Made by a program: the position numbers and the translations under genes. Source: Limisphaerales bacterium (GTDB lineage Bacteria > Verrucomicrobiota > Verrucomicrobiia > Limisphaerales > JAKEEH01). From it: a stretch of DNA of 36,329 nucleotides. Below are positions 15,220-23,818 of this stretch, one piece after another; position 1 is the stretch's first letter, and each line of letters begins with the position of its first letter. A model generated the notes under the pieces. It saw nothing but the letters and a program-made list of their open reading frames with translations, had not been told where the DNA came from and did not search any database. Location of the stretch: positions 1 to 36,329 of the forward strand of contig JAKEEH010000280.1 of the NCBI GenBank assembly GCA_022616725.1, given 5' to 3'.

Positions 15220-15264
15220 GATTCAACGGATTCAACGATTTAACGATTCAACGATTTAATTCAA
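15220..15264. repeat. degenerate ATTCAACG octamer array
   Basis: ATTCAACG, G, ATTCAACG, ATTTAACG and ATTCAACG are followed by a degraded copy. It is the partner of the array at 14298-14332, in the same orientation, about 50 bp upstream of the cytochrome gene start. Confidence 0.85.
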
Positions 15265-15315
15265 CAGTATTCGGCATCCTTGTTCTGTCCGGACAAATCA
15301 TAGTATTTTGCTGCC

Positions 15316-18300
15316 ATGAACCTTCGTCATAGCCTCTCTGCCCTGCTGCTGGCCGCAGTGGCGGCGTTCCCGGCCGAGTTCAAGTTCGGCGGCCAGACGA
15401 TCACCCTCCCGGGCGGCTTTGAAATCGAGTTGGTCGCGGGGCCGCCCCTGGTGGACCGGCCTATCGTCGCGGACTTCGACGACCAGGGGCGCCTTTACGT
15501 CGCCGACTCCGCCGGCGTGAATGATAAGCCCGAAAAGCAGCTCCAGGATCGGCCTCATCGCATCGTTCGCCTCGAGGACACGGACGGCGACGGCAAATTC
15601 GACAAACAAACCGTCTTTGCCGACAAAATGATGTTTCCCGAAGGGCTGCTTTGGTTCGATGGCGCGGTCTATTGCGGCGCGCCGCCTTCGGTTTGGAAAC
15701 TTGAGGACACCGACGGCGACGGCGTCGCCGACAAGCGCGAGGAATGGTTCAAAGGCGGCGTGCTCACCGGCTGTGCCAACGACGTTCACGGCCCCTACCT
15801 CGGCCCTGACGGTTGGATTTACTGGACCAAAGGCGCCTTCGCCAAAATGAACATCGAACGCCCGGGACGTCCTCCCATCCGCGACCGGGCGGCGCACATC
15901 TTCCGCGCCCGGCCCGACGGCACGGACCTCGAAGTGATGATGAGCGGCGGCATGGACAACCCCGTCGAAGTGGCGTTTTCACCCGATGGCGAACCCTTTT
16001 TCACGACCACCTTTTACGTCAACCCCGAGGCTGGCCGGCGCGACGCCATCGTCCATCTCATTTACGGCGGCGCTTACCCCAAGGTGCATGACGTCCTTGA
16101 CGATATCCCGCGCACGGGTGACCTGCTGCCCCCCCTGACGCACCTTGGTCCCGCCGTCCCGAGCGGCCTTGCCATGTACCAGTCCCCCACGTTTGGCGCC
16201 GATTTCCATCTCAACCTCTTCTCGACTCAGTTCAACCTGCACAAGGTGCAGCGCCACGCCCTGGAACCGTTCGGCGCCAGCTTCCGGTCCCGCGACATCG
16301 ACTTTCTGGTGTCCGACAGCGCCGACTTTCACCCCACCGACGTGCTCGAAGACGCCGACGGCACGCTCCTCGTGCTCGATACCGGCGGCTGGTATAAACT
16401 CTGTTGCCCAACCTCTCAACTGGCCAAGCCCGACGTCCTCGGCGCGATCTATCGGATTCGTCGCACGTTTATCACGCCCGTGGAAGATCCGCGCGGCCTG
16501 AAGATCGACTGGAAAGGCTCCGCGCCCGCGCGGCTTACCCGTCTTCTCGACGACGAACGGCCCGCAGTCCGCCAGCGGGCGATCGGGGAACTCTCTAAAC
16601 GAACTGACGCCGCCATTGACCCGCTGGCTGCAAGCCTGCGGAGTGGCACAGTCGAACGCCGTCGCAATGCCCTGTGGGCGTTGACGCGCATCCAGTCTCC
16701 AAAAGCTCGCGAAGTTGTGCGCCGCGCCTTTTCCGACAGCGATGCCGGCGTCCGGAAAGTCGCAATCTACTCCGCCGGGTTACACCGCGACCGCGAAGCG
16801 CTTTCACAATTGACCCAATTCCTGACTTCTGGCTCTGCCCACCTCCGCCGCTGCGCCGCGACTGCCCTCGGCCGTTTGGAGGCTCCGGAAGCCGTGCCGG
16901 CCCTGCTCGCCGCCGCGCCCGGTCCCAGCGACCGCATCCTCGAACATTCGATCATTTTTGCGCTCATGGAAATTGCCAATCCGGACGCGCTGCGAGCCGG
17001 CCTGACGGCTCGCAACCCATTCACCAAGCGCGCCGCCCTCATCGCGCTGGATCAAATGAATCTTGTAACCCCCGACCTGCGGGCGGAGCCTCGGTGGAAA
17101 GAAGAAGCCAACTCGAGGGGGCTGACTGTCTCCGATGTCATTCCACACCTCTCGTCCAGCGACGAACTGCTCCGCCAAACCAGCCGCTGGATCGCAGGAC
17201 ATCACCCCGACTGGGGCGGAGAACTCAGCGGCATGTTCAGGAACCGTCTGCTCGAATCGACCGCTGCCGAGCAAGAGGAACTCCAGCGTCAGCTCGCTGA
17301 ATTTGGGCGCGATTCCGCTATACAAGCCTTGCTGGCCGAATCGGCTTCCTCCACCAATCGGCAAACACGGCTTGTCGCCCTGGGCGCTATGACTCGCGCC
17401 CGGCTTCGCGAGGCCCCGAAAAACTGGATTCGTCCATTGGCAAAATGCCTGACTTCCGGCGACGATCAGATCGCCGCCCAGGCGGTGGCAGCCGTCCGCG
17501 CTCTCTCAGGCGCCAAAGGCGGGTTGACAAACCTGCACGAGCAGTTGCTTGAGGTCGCGCGCGATACCAGGCGCTCAGATGAAGTGCGCCTCGATGCGCT
17601 TGCGGCGATGCAGGGCGCGCTCCCTTTGGACGACGAGCTTTTCGACTTTCTGCGCCGCGCTGTCGATTCATCACGTTCGCCGGTTCAGCGGACCGCTGCC
17701 GCCAGTGTCCTGGGCCGGGCCCGGCTTTCCGAAGAGCAATTAGATAAATTGATTGACACATTTCCCACCGTCGGTCCGCTCGAACTCTCCCGCCTCATCG
17801 GCGCCTTCGAGAACGCCACGGACGAAGCGCTCGGTCTGAAGCTCGTCGCCGCGCTGAAGACTTCGCCCGGCCTCAAAGGTCTTCGCGCCGATACTCTCAA
17901 GCCGCGTCTCGCCAAATTCCCGGAATCAGTCCAGCGGGAGGGCGAAGTTCTACTGCGCTTGCTGAACGTGGACCTCGCCCAACAGAAAGCGCGCCTTGAC
18001 GAACTCCAATCCAGCTTGACCGGCGGTGATCATCGCCGCGGTCAATTAATTTTTAACGGCACGCGCGCTGCCTGTGCCACCTGCCATGCCATTGGCTACC
18101 TCGGCGGCCAGCTCGGTCCCGACCTCACCCGCATCGGCAGCGTCCGCACCGAACGCGACCTGCTGGAATCGCTCATTTACCCGAGTGCCAGCTTTGCCCG
18201 CGCCTACGAACCGATGATCGTCGAGACCCGCGACGGCGACGAACACTCCGGTATCATCAAACGCGAAACCGCAGAAACCATCCAGCTCATCACCGGCCCC

Positions 18301-18441
18301 GGCGCCGAGCAGACTGTCGCTCGCTCCGACGTGGCCGCGATGCGGCCGGGCACCCTCTCGGTCATGCCCGAGGGCCTCGAACAACAACTCACCCGCCAGG
18401 AACTGGCCGACCTCGTCGCGTTCCTCAAATCGCTGAAGTAA
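15316..18441 (+). CDS. secreted propeller-HEAT-cytochrome c fusion (PVC type)
   Basis: The product is a 1041-residue exported protein (signal MNLRHSLSALLLAAVAAFPA). Residues 25-390 form a six-bladed-propeller-like dehydrogenase domain (membrane-bound dehydrogenase type of Planctomycetes/Verrucomicrobia) with two DTDGDGKFD/DTDGDGVAD calcium-like loops. Residues 400-890 are HEAT-type helical repeats (RRNALWALTRIQSPKAREVV and similar). The C-terminal 135 residues are a heme-binding domain with CATCH at 920-924 and a likely distal Met at about 1017 (SVMPEGL). The role is probably periplasmic oxidation of a sugar or alcohol, passing electrons to the c-type heme. The substrate is unknown and quinone or PQQ use is not shown. 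ATG 15316 gives the signal peptide. It has no obvious co-transcribed partner upstream. Confidence 0.9.
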   Translation: MNLRHSLSALLLAAVAAFPAEFKFGGQTITLPGGFEIELVAGPPLVDRPIVADFDDQGRLYVADSAGVNDKPEKQLQDRPHRIVRLEDTDGDGKFDKQTVFADKMMFPEGLLWFDGAVYCGAPPSVWKLEDTDGDGVADKREEWFKGGVLTGCANDVHGPYLGPDGWIYWTKGAFAKMNIERPGRPPIRDRAAHIFRARPDGTDLEVMMSGGMDNPVEVAFSPDGEPFFTTTFYVNPEAGRRDAIVHLIYGGAYPKVHDVLDDIPRTGDLLPPLTHLGPAVPSGLAMYQSPTFGADFHLNLFSTQFNLHKVQRHALEPFGASFRSRDIDFLVSDSADFHPTDVLEDADGTLLVLDTGGWYKLCCPTSQLAKPDVLGAIYRIRRTFITPVEDPRGLKIDWKGSAPARLTRLLDDERPAVRQRAIGELSKRTDAAIDPLAASLRSGTVERRRNALWALTRIQSPKAREVVRRAFSDSDAGVRKVAIYSAGLHRDREALSQLTQFLTSGSAHLRRCAATALGRLEAPEAVPALLAAAPGPSDRILEHSIIFALMEIANPDALRAGLTARNPFTKRAALIALDQMNLVTPDLRAEPRWKEEANSRGLTVSDVIPHLSSSDELLRQTSRWIAGHHPDWGGELSGMFRNRLLESTAAEQEELQRQLAEFGRDSAIQALLAESASSTNRQTRLVALGAMTRARLREAPKNWIRPLAKCLTSGDDQIAAQAVAAVRALSGAKGGLTNLHEQLLEVARDTRRSDEVRLDALAAMQGALPLDDELFDFLRRAVDSSRSPVQRTAAASVLGRARLSEEQLDKLIDTFPTVGPLELSRLIGAFENATDEALGLKLVAALKTSPGLKGLRADTLKPRLAKFPESVQREGEVLLRLLNVDLAQQKARLDELQSSLTGGDHRRGQLIFNGTRAACATCHAIGYLGGQLGPDLTRIGSVRTERDLLESLIYPSASFARAYEPMIVETRDGDEHSGIIKRETAETIQLITGPGAEQTVARSDVAAMRPGTLSVMPEGLEQQLTRQELADLVAFLKSLK

Positions 18442-18521
18442 TACGGGTTGAACCATGACAACCGGGTTCACGACGCGACGCGCATTGACGAACTCGTTTC
18501 GCAGCGCGCATTGTCGCCAGC

Positions 18522-19001
18522 GTGTTATTCGCCCGCGCTTTGTTGGCCTTTTTGTGTCTGCCCGGCACGTTCGCCGGCATGATCCCGCTGGCCGTCATCG
18601 CGAGCGATCGCTGGCGTGGAGGCGGCTCCGCCCTTGGCATCGTGCCGCTCCTTATCGGGCTTGTGATCCTCGTCCGCTGCGTGCGCGATTTTTACGTTGC
18701 TGGCAAAGGCACGCTGGCGCCATGGGACCCGCCAAAGCACCTCGTCGTAATCGGCCTTTACCGCTTCGTCCGCAATCCCATGTATGTTGGCATTTTGCTG
18801 CTGCTGGCCGGCTGGGCGTGGCTGGCCGGTTCGCCGTTGCTAATCGGCTACATGGTCCTTCTGGCAATCGCCTTCCATTTGCGCGTGGTGCTTTATGAAG
18901 AGCCGCGCTTGGGCAGGCAATTCGGGGCCGAATGGACCGCTTACGCCGCGTCCGTGCCGCGCTGGATTCCACGCTTCAGAATTCGCGGCCCGCTCAACTA
19001 G
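18522..19001 (+). CDS. integral membrane methyltransferase, ICMT/PEMT family
   Basis: The product is a 159-residue protein with about four membrane helices. The C-terminal signature GLYRFVRNPMYVGILLLLAG followed by YEEPRLGRQFGAEWTAYAAS is that of the isoprenylcysteine carboxyl/phospholipid methyltransferase family, which binds S-adenosylmethionine in the membrane. Bacterial members methylate lipids or unknown small molecules. The start is taken as GTG at 18522, because an in-frame stop lies at 18486 and no ATG lies between. It is the first short gene after the cytochrome gene and precedes the GT-C gene by 41 bp, so it may belong to the lipid/glycan cluster. Confidence 0.8.
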   Translation: MLFARALLAFLCLPGTFAGMIPLAVIASDRWRGGGSALGIVPLLIGLVILVRCVRDFYVAGKGTLAPWDPPKHLVVIGLYRFVRNPMYVGILLLLAGWAWLAGSPLLIGYMVLLAIAFHLRVVLYEEPRLGRQFGAEWTAYAASVPRWIPRFRIRGPLN

Positions 19002-19042
19002 GCAGCCATCTGTGGTCCTAAAGCTGCTTTGCAGTCGAAAAA

Positions 19043-21103
19043 ATGAGCCCCGCGACTGCTCTGCCTTTCCGGGAATCCGAAACGCTCCTGCCGCCTGACC
19101 CGCCGGCAAAGGCTGCCCCGTCGTCGCGGCGCCAGCAGTGGCTGACGGCGGGCATGCTGGCGTTTGTGTTTCTGTGCGGGTTCTTTCACGTTTCCGACCT
19201 TGATGTGGGTTATCACATGCGCACGGGGGCGTATGTGCTGGAGAACTATCGCATTCCTGCGGTCAACACATTCTCCTACACGACGCCAAATGAGGAATGG
19301 CTGCTCCACCAGTGGTGGCCCGGGATCCTCTTCTATTTGACATATCAATGGGGCGGCGTGACGGCGCTGATCACCCTCAAAGCGGGCATCGCAACTCTGC
19401 TGATGTTCGTTGTCTGGTGCGCGGCGCGCCATGTGTTCGGGCGCGAGTCGCTGTTGACGTTTTGGCTTGTCACAATCGGCGTCCTGATTGCGCGGGTTAG
19501 ATTCTTCGAACGACCCGACTTGATTTCGGCGCTTTTGTTCGCACTCGTGCTCTACTTTGACCTGCGTTTTGAGAAGGACCGGCGGTGGCAGTTCCTGGGC
19601 CTCCCGATTCTGATGGCGGTCTGGGCCAATACGCACGCTGGCGTGATGTACGGTTTTGTTCTGTTGTGCGTCGTCGCCGGTGCCGAAGGGATTGAGTGGC
19701 TGTGGCAGTGCTACCGCGGCGCTAATCGAGAAGGGGCTGCCGGACCCTGGAAAGGGCTGCTGGTGCGCCCCGTGGGGATTGTCCTGTCGCTGATCGCGGC
19801 GGTGGTGGCGCTGCAAGCGATTAATCCGAACGGTTATCGTGTGATGCTGGTGCCGATCACGCAGTTCACGAGCAGGTTCTGGCAGTCAATTATCGTCGAA
19901 TATCTTCCGCCAACGTGGCAAAGCGCCAAACTGTTTTACCTGTCCCTGATTGCACTGGCCGTACTCCAAGTGCTTACGTGGCGGCGTCTTCGCCTGCGGC
20001 ATCTGCTGACGGGCGGCGTCTTCGCCTATTTGGCGTGCAGTTCCCAGCGGTCGATGCTGGTTTACTCGGTCGTCGCCGTGCCGTACGCAGCCTTCCTGGT
20101 CCGGCATTTGCCCCCCGTGCGACCGGTTCTGACGCTGAAGCGATTGCAGCCGGTTCTTCTGCCGATGGCATGGGTTGCGATCGTGTTGGTCGTCGTAATT
20201 CCGCACAAGACGTTTCACTTCGGAATCGGCTTTTACCGGCCATACTATCCGCTCGAAATCTACAGCTTCATCAGAGAGCAAGTCCCGCCGCAGAACATTT
20301 TCAATGACATGCCCTACGGGGGCGGCATGCTGTGGTGGCTTTATCCGCGGTTCCGCCCCTTTATCGACGGGCGGGGCGACGCTTACACCCCGGCATTCTG
20401 GCGCAAGGAATACATCCCGGTCATGAATGCGGACCCGGGCTGGCGCGACATCCTGCGAAAACACGACGCCCATGCGGCCTGGGTTGCGCACAACCCAGGC
20501 CGCCCCGTCAAGAGGATTGGTCAGGCGGTTTTTGACGATCCGGAATGGGCGCTCGTCGCCTACAACGATCATTCGCTCTTTTTCCTCGAACGGACGGAAG
20601 CGAATCGCGCCCTGATTTCCAGCAACGAATTTCGCTACGTGTGGCCTGGCGATCCGGCATTTTCGAAAGTAACCGATGGCGAGGCACTTAAGATTGCCGC
20701 GGTCGAGGCAGAACGGGCGTTTGCGCGCTCGCCGGAATCGAGTTTTGCCCAAACCGCGCTGGCGCGGACGAGCATGATGCGCGGTGACTACGCTCGCGCT
20801 GCGGTTCTTTATGTCGCGCTGGTCGAGAAGGTAGAGGGCGCCCAATTCTATTGGCGTGATTACGGCTATTGCCTGCTGAAGCTGGATCGCATGGACGAAG
20901 CCGACGCCGTCTTCAGGCGTATGATCAAAAAGGGATGGCTGACCGGATACGCCCACTATATGCGGCACGTCGTGGCCCTAAGAAAGAACGATGGAGCCCT
21001 CGCGAAACGATGCCTCGAGCAGGCGCTGACGCTGGAGCCAACGAACATAGAATATCAGCAAGCGCGAACCAGACTGCATGCGGCCGCGCAGCCCTCCCAG
21101 TAA
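19043..21103 (+). CDS. polytopic GT-C-like membrane protein with C-terminal TPR
   Basis: The product is a 686-residue protein. After a soluble N-terminus come about ten membrane helices (35-400). The first extracytoplasmic loop carries DLDVGYHMRTGAYVLENYRI and EEWLLHQWWP, acidic and Trp-rich like the donor loops of GT-C glycosyltransferases. A soluble domain follows (NIFNDMPYGGGMLWWLYPRF, RPFIDGRGDAYTPAF), and the last 130 residues are TPR-like repeats (ALARTSMMRGDYARAAVLYV, LLKLDRMDEADAVFRRMIKK). The role is probably transfer of a sugar from a lipid carrier to an exported glycan or protein. The donor may come from the GT2 that starts 41 bp downstream. ATG is at 19043. Confidence 0.75.
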   Translation: MSPATALPFRESETLLPPDPPAKAAPSSRRQQWLTAGMLAFVFLCGFFHVSDLDVGYHMRTGAYVLENYRIPAVNTFSYTTPNEEWLLHQWWPGILFYLTYQWGGVTALITLKAGIATLLMFVVWCAARHVFGRESLLTFWLVTIGVLIARVRFFERPDLISALLFALVLYFDLRFEKDRRWQFLGLPILMAVWANTHAGVMYGFVLLCVVAGAEGIEWLWQCYRGANREGAAGPWKGLLVRPVGIVLSLIAAVVALQAINPNGYRVMLVPITQFTSRFWQSIIVEYLPPTWQSAKLFYLSLIALAVLQVLTWRRLRLRHLLTGGVFAYLACSSQRSMLVYSVVAVPYAAFLVRHLPPVRPVLTLKRLQPVLLPMAWVAIVLVVVIPHKTFHFGIGFYRPYYPLEIYSFIREQVPPQNIFNDMPYGGGMLWWLYPRFRPFIDGRGDAYTPAFWRKEYIPVMNADPGWRDILRKHDAHAAWVAHNPGRPVKRIGQAVFDDPEWALVAYNDHSLFFLERTEANRALISSNEFRYVWPGDPAFSKVTDGEALKIAAVEAERAFARSPESSFAQTALARTSMMRGDYARAAVLYVALVEKVEGAQFYWRDYGYCLLKLDRMDEADAVFRRMIKKGWLTGYAHYMRHVVALRKNDGALAKRCLEQALTLEPTNIEYQQARTRLHAAAQPSQ

Positions 21104-21144
21104 GCCTGCCGATGGGCCGCGCTGGCACAGAAGCAGCTTGACTG

Positions 21145-22398
21145 GTGGCGGTGAACGCTCCGATGACACAGGTTTTATCTGTAGCCCCCGCGACGGAGTG
21201 GACTTTCAACTCGTTCACACCCGAGGTGCTTCCTGAGCCTCGAGTGGTTGAAGTATCGGTAGTCATTCCGTGTCTGAACGAAGCCGACACAATCGGAACT
21301 TGCATTCAAAAAGCGCAATGCGCTCTGCGCGAGCACGGCATTTCGGGTGAAGTGGTCATTGCGGATAACGGCAGCACGGATGGGTCGCGCGAGATCGCCC
21401 GCCAACTCGGCGCGCGCGTCATTTGCGTAGCGAATCCCGGTTATGGCAGCGCTTTGATGGGCGGCATCGAAGGGGCGCTAGGCCGTTATATCATCATGGG
21501 AGACGCCGATGACAGCTACGACTTCCTGGAGTTGCCGAAATTCATCGAGAAGTTGCGTGAAGGGCATGATCTCGTCCAGGGATGCAGGCTCGCATCGGGC
21601 GGCGGAACGATCAAACCGGGCGCGATGCCATTCTCGCATCGTTGGATTGGCAACCCGCTCTTTTCATGGCTGGTGCGCCGCTGGTTCCAGGCGCCTATCC
21701 ATGACGTCTATTGCGGGCTGCGCGGGTTCAGCAAGAACCTCTATCAGCGTCTTGGCCAGCGATGCACGGGCATGGAATTTGCGACGGAAATGATTATCAA
21801 GGCGAGCTTGAACCGACATCGCATCGCCGAAGTGCCGATCACGCTCCACCCGGATGGCCGCAAATCGCACCCGCCGCACCTGCGGACGTTCAGCGATGGC
21901 TGGCGCACGCTGCGTTTTTTCCTGATGTGCAGCCCGCGCTGGCTGTTCTTCATTCCGGGGGCCGCGCTGGCGATGCTCGGAGTCATCGGTTATATGCTGG
22001 CAATGCCGGCGACGACGTTCCGGGGCATCACGTTTGATGCGCATACTCTGCTCTTTGCAAGTCTGTTTATACTTTGCGGGTATCAATCGGTCTGGTTTGC
22101 GGTCCTCGCCAAAACCTTTGCCATTACGGAAGGACTTTTGCCCGAGGACAAGCAACTGACCCGCTTGTTTCGATTTATAAACCTTGAAAAAGGGCTGCTC
22201 GCCGCAGCGGCCTGCATCATAATTGGGGGAATCCTCCTGGTCTGGGCGATACAGGCGTGGTTTGCGAGTGGCTTCGGGCGGCTCGATTATGCCGTGACGA
22301 TGAGGCGCGTGGTTCCCGGCGCCACTTTGGTCGCACTGGGGTTTCAGACCGGGCTTTCGAGTTTCTTCATTAGCCTGCTTGGAATGCGCCGCAAATGA
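21145..22398 (+). CDS. polyprenol-phosphate-type family 2 glycosyltransferase, membrane-bound
   Basis: The product is a 417-residue GT2. The catalytic domain shows EVSVVIPCLNEADTIGTCIQ, VVIADNGSTDGS, GYGSALMGGI and the metal site GDADDSYDF, with VYCGLRGFSKNLYQRL and GMEFATEMIIKASL later. The C-terminal third has four membrane helices (SPRWLFFIPGAALAMLGVIG onward). This is the layout of enzymes that make polyprenol-phosphate sugars at the inner leaflet. The track start is GTG at 21145; an ATG six codons on (21163) is also possible. The stop overlaps the next gene as ATGA. It is distinct from the shorter GT2 at 8556. Confidence 0.85.
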   Translation: MAVNAPMTQVLSVAPATEWTFNSFTPEVLPEPRVVEVSVVIPCLNEADTIGTCIQKAQCALREHGISGEVVIADNGSTDGSREIARQLGARVICVANPGYGSALMGGIEGALGRYIIMGDADDSYDFLELPKFIEKLREGHDLVQGCRLASGGGTIKPGAMPFSHRWIGNPLFSWLVRRWFQAPIHDVYCGLRGFSKNLYQRLGQRCTGMEFATEMIIKASLNRHRIAEVPITLHPDGRKSHPPHLRTFSDGWRTLRFFLMCSPRWLFFIPGAALAMLGVIGYMLAMPATTFRGITFDAHTLLFASLFILCGYQSVWFAVLAKTFAITEGLLPEDKQLTRLFRFINLEKGLLAAAACIIIGGILLVWAIQAWFASGFGRLDYAVTMRRVVPGATLVALGFQTGLSSFFISLLGMRRK

Positions 22399-23069
22399 AT
22401 GTCGTGGAACGCTTTCATGGCGCGTATGTGCACCGGCGACGAGTTGAGGTCCTGGCTGGACACATCGCCGGCGTCCTCCCTCAAGATGCAACGGTGCTCG
22501 ACGTCGGTTCAGGCGATGGCCGCCTGGCACGACTAATTCAGGACGCACGGCCTGATTTGTCGATCAGGGGCGTCGATGTCCTTCTCCGCCCCGAAACGGA
22601 AATTCCAGTGAGCCAGTTTGATGGCCAAACGCTCCCGTTCGAGACGGGCGCGATCGATGTCGTTATGTTTGTGGACGTGCTGCACCACACCCAGGACCCG
22701 CTTATCCTGTTGCGTGAGGCGTCGCGAGTCGCGGCTGTGGGAATTGTAATCAAAGACCACTTGGGGGAAGGAGTGCTCGCCGCCGCCACACTGCGCTTTA
22801 TGGATCGAGTCGGTAATCGGCGGCACGGCGTGGCACTGCCGCATAACTACTGGACACGCCAGCAGTGGAGCGCGGCGTGGGAAGAACTGAGACTCAGAAC
22901 GGAGGTCTGGAGGACGCGACTGGGTTTGTATCCCTTGCCCGCGAGGTGGATCTTCGAACGATCCCTGCACTTCATCGCCTTTCTTCGCCGAATCGACGGA
23001 GCGATTGAGACAACAACAAACAGCAAACAGCACGTGCCAATAGTCAGTCTAAGCTGCACGCCGGCATGA
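22395..23069 (+). CDS. class I SAM-dependent methyltransferase
   Basis: The product is a 224-residue soluble methyltransferase with a Rossmann fold. Motif I is VLDVGSGDGRLARLIQ (about 34-49), the acidic end of strand 2 is IRGVDVL, and motif II reads IDVVMFVDVLHHTQDP, followed by IKDHLGEGVLA. The acceptor is unknown. It overlaps the GT2 upstream and the next methyltransferase (both ATGA), so the three genes are translationally coupled. A role in methylating a lipid-linked sugar or polyprenoid made by that GT2 is inferred from context. Confidence 0.8.
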   Translation: MNVVERFHGAYVHRRRVEVLAGHIAGVLPQDATVLDVGSGDGRLARLIQDARPDLSIRGVDVLLRPETEIPVSQFDGQTLPFETGAIDVVMFVDVLHHTQDPLILLREASRVAAVGIVIKDHLGEGVLAAATLRFMDRVGNRRHGVALPHNYWTRQQWSAAWEELRLRTEVWRTRLGLYPLPARWIFERSLHFIAFLRRIDGAIETTTNSKQHVPIVSLSCTPA

Positions 23070-23731
23070 ACACGTCAGCGCTGACTCCGAACGCGTGGGA
23101 AGCTGCTTATCTCCGCTTCGAATCTCCAGACCAGGAGACTCGCAAATTCGTCCGGCGGCTGAGCCGGTTTGGCGCGAGCCGGTGGCCGCGTGATGCCCAA
23201 ATCGTGGAATTATTCTGTGGCCGAGGCAATGGGTTGCGGGCGCTGGCGAATCTTGGCTTCACAAGAGTGGAAGGCATCGACTTGTCCGCCGCGCTGGCGA
23301 GGCAATATTCGGGTCCGGGACGCGTCATCATTGGAGACTGCCGCCACCTGCCATTTGAGAACGAAAGCCGCGACGTGTTGATTGTGCAGGGAGGACTGCA
23401 CCACTTGCCGACGTTGCCCGGCGATCTGGAGACTACGTTGGGTGAAGCGCGCCGCGTTCTAAAACGTGGCGGGCTTTTCTGTGCCGTCGAGCCCTGGTTG
23501 ACGCCGTTTCTCTCTCTCGTCCATTGGGTTTGCGAAAACCAATTGGCGCGGAGGCTCCTGCCAAAGATCGATGCCCTGGCTACGATGATCGAACACGAAC
23601 GAGAGACCTACGATCAATGGCTGGCTCAGCCCCAGGAAATCCTCGCGACATTTGGACGATTCTTCCAGCGCGAACGCACTCATGTGAGGATGGGCAAACT
23701 GATCTTTGTCGGCCACAAGTTCTTCAACTGA
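23066..23731 (+). CDS. class I SAM-dependent methyltransferase
   Basis: The product is a 221-residue methyltransferase with a Rossmann fold: motif I IVELFCGRGNGLRALANLGF (about 46-65), EGIDLSAALA, IGDCRHLPF, then VLIVQGGLHHLPTLPGD and VLKRGGLFCAVEPWL. It differs from its neighbour in motif I (ELFCGRGN instead of DVGSGDGR), so the two are not recent copies. It is the last member of the GT2-MT-MT coupled trio. The acceptor is unknown. Confidence 0.8.
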   Translation: MNTSALTPNAWEAAYLRFESPDQETRKFVRRLSRFGASRWPRDAQIVELFCGRGNGLRALANLGFTRVEGIDLSAALARQYSGPGRVIIGDCRHLPFENESRDVLIVQGGLHHLPTLPGDLETTLGEARRVLKRGGLFCAVEPWLTPFLSLVHWVCENQLARRLLPKIDALATMIEHERETYDQWLAQPQEILATFGRFFQRERTHVRMGKLIFVGHKFFN

Positions 23732-23754
23732 GAATTGGCAATCCAACCGCTGCC

Positions 23755-23769
23755 AAGCAACAGTTGCTT
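23755..23769. promoter_or_regulatory. palindrome AAGCAAC-A-GTTGCTT
   Basis: A perfect 7-bp inverted repeat with a single-base centre lies 50 bp upstream of the RNA methyltransferase gene and 24 bp after the methyltransferase stop. The loop is too small for an RNA hairpin, so a protein-binding dyad is more likely. No regulator is known. Confidence 0.3.
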
Positions 23770-23818
23770 CGTTAGTTGTCCTTGAAGAGTCGCGGTCGCT
23801 CTGCCATGAAATCACGCG

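Larger units (their letters stand above)
14254..15315. other. 1-kb intergenic region made of short triple repeats, no convincing gene
   Basis: This stretch separates the divergent MerR and cytochrome genes. ORFs in it (for example 14729-15259) are low in complexity and follow the repeats, so I do not call a gene. It contains octamer arrays near both ends, at least six microrepeat triplets and an AT-rich island with two TATAAT strings, at 14528-14533 (+) and 14557-14562 (-), that would fire toward each other. Individual arrays are listed separately. Confidence 0.7.

Noticed and set aside
14729-15259. 176-residue ORF in the repeat spacer
   Set aside because: It follows the microrepeats (IQRFNDS strings) and has no domain; it is low-complexity read-through.
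18998-20968. 272- and 360-residue ORFs antisense to the GT-C/TPR gene
   Set aside because: Gln/Arg/His-rich shadows with no motif.
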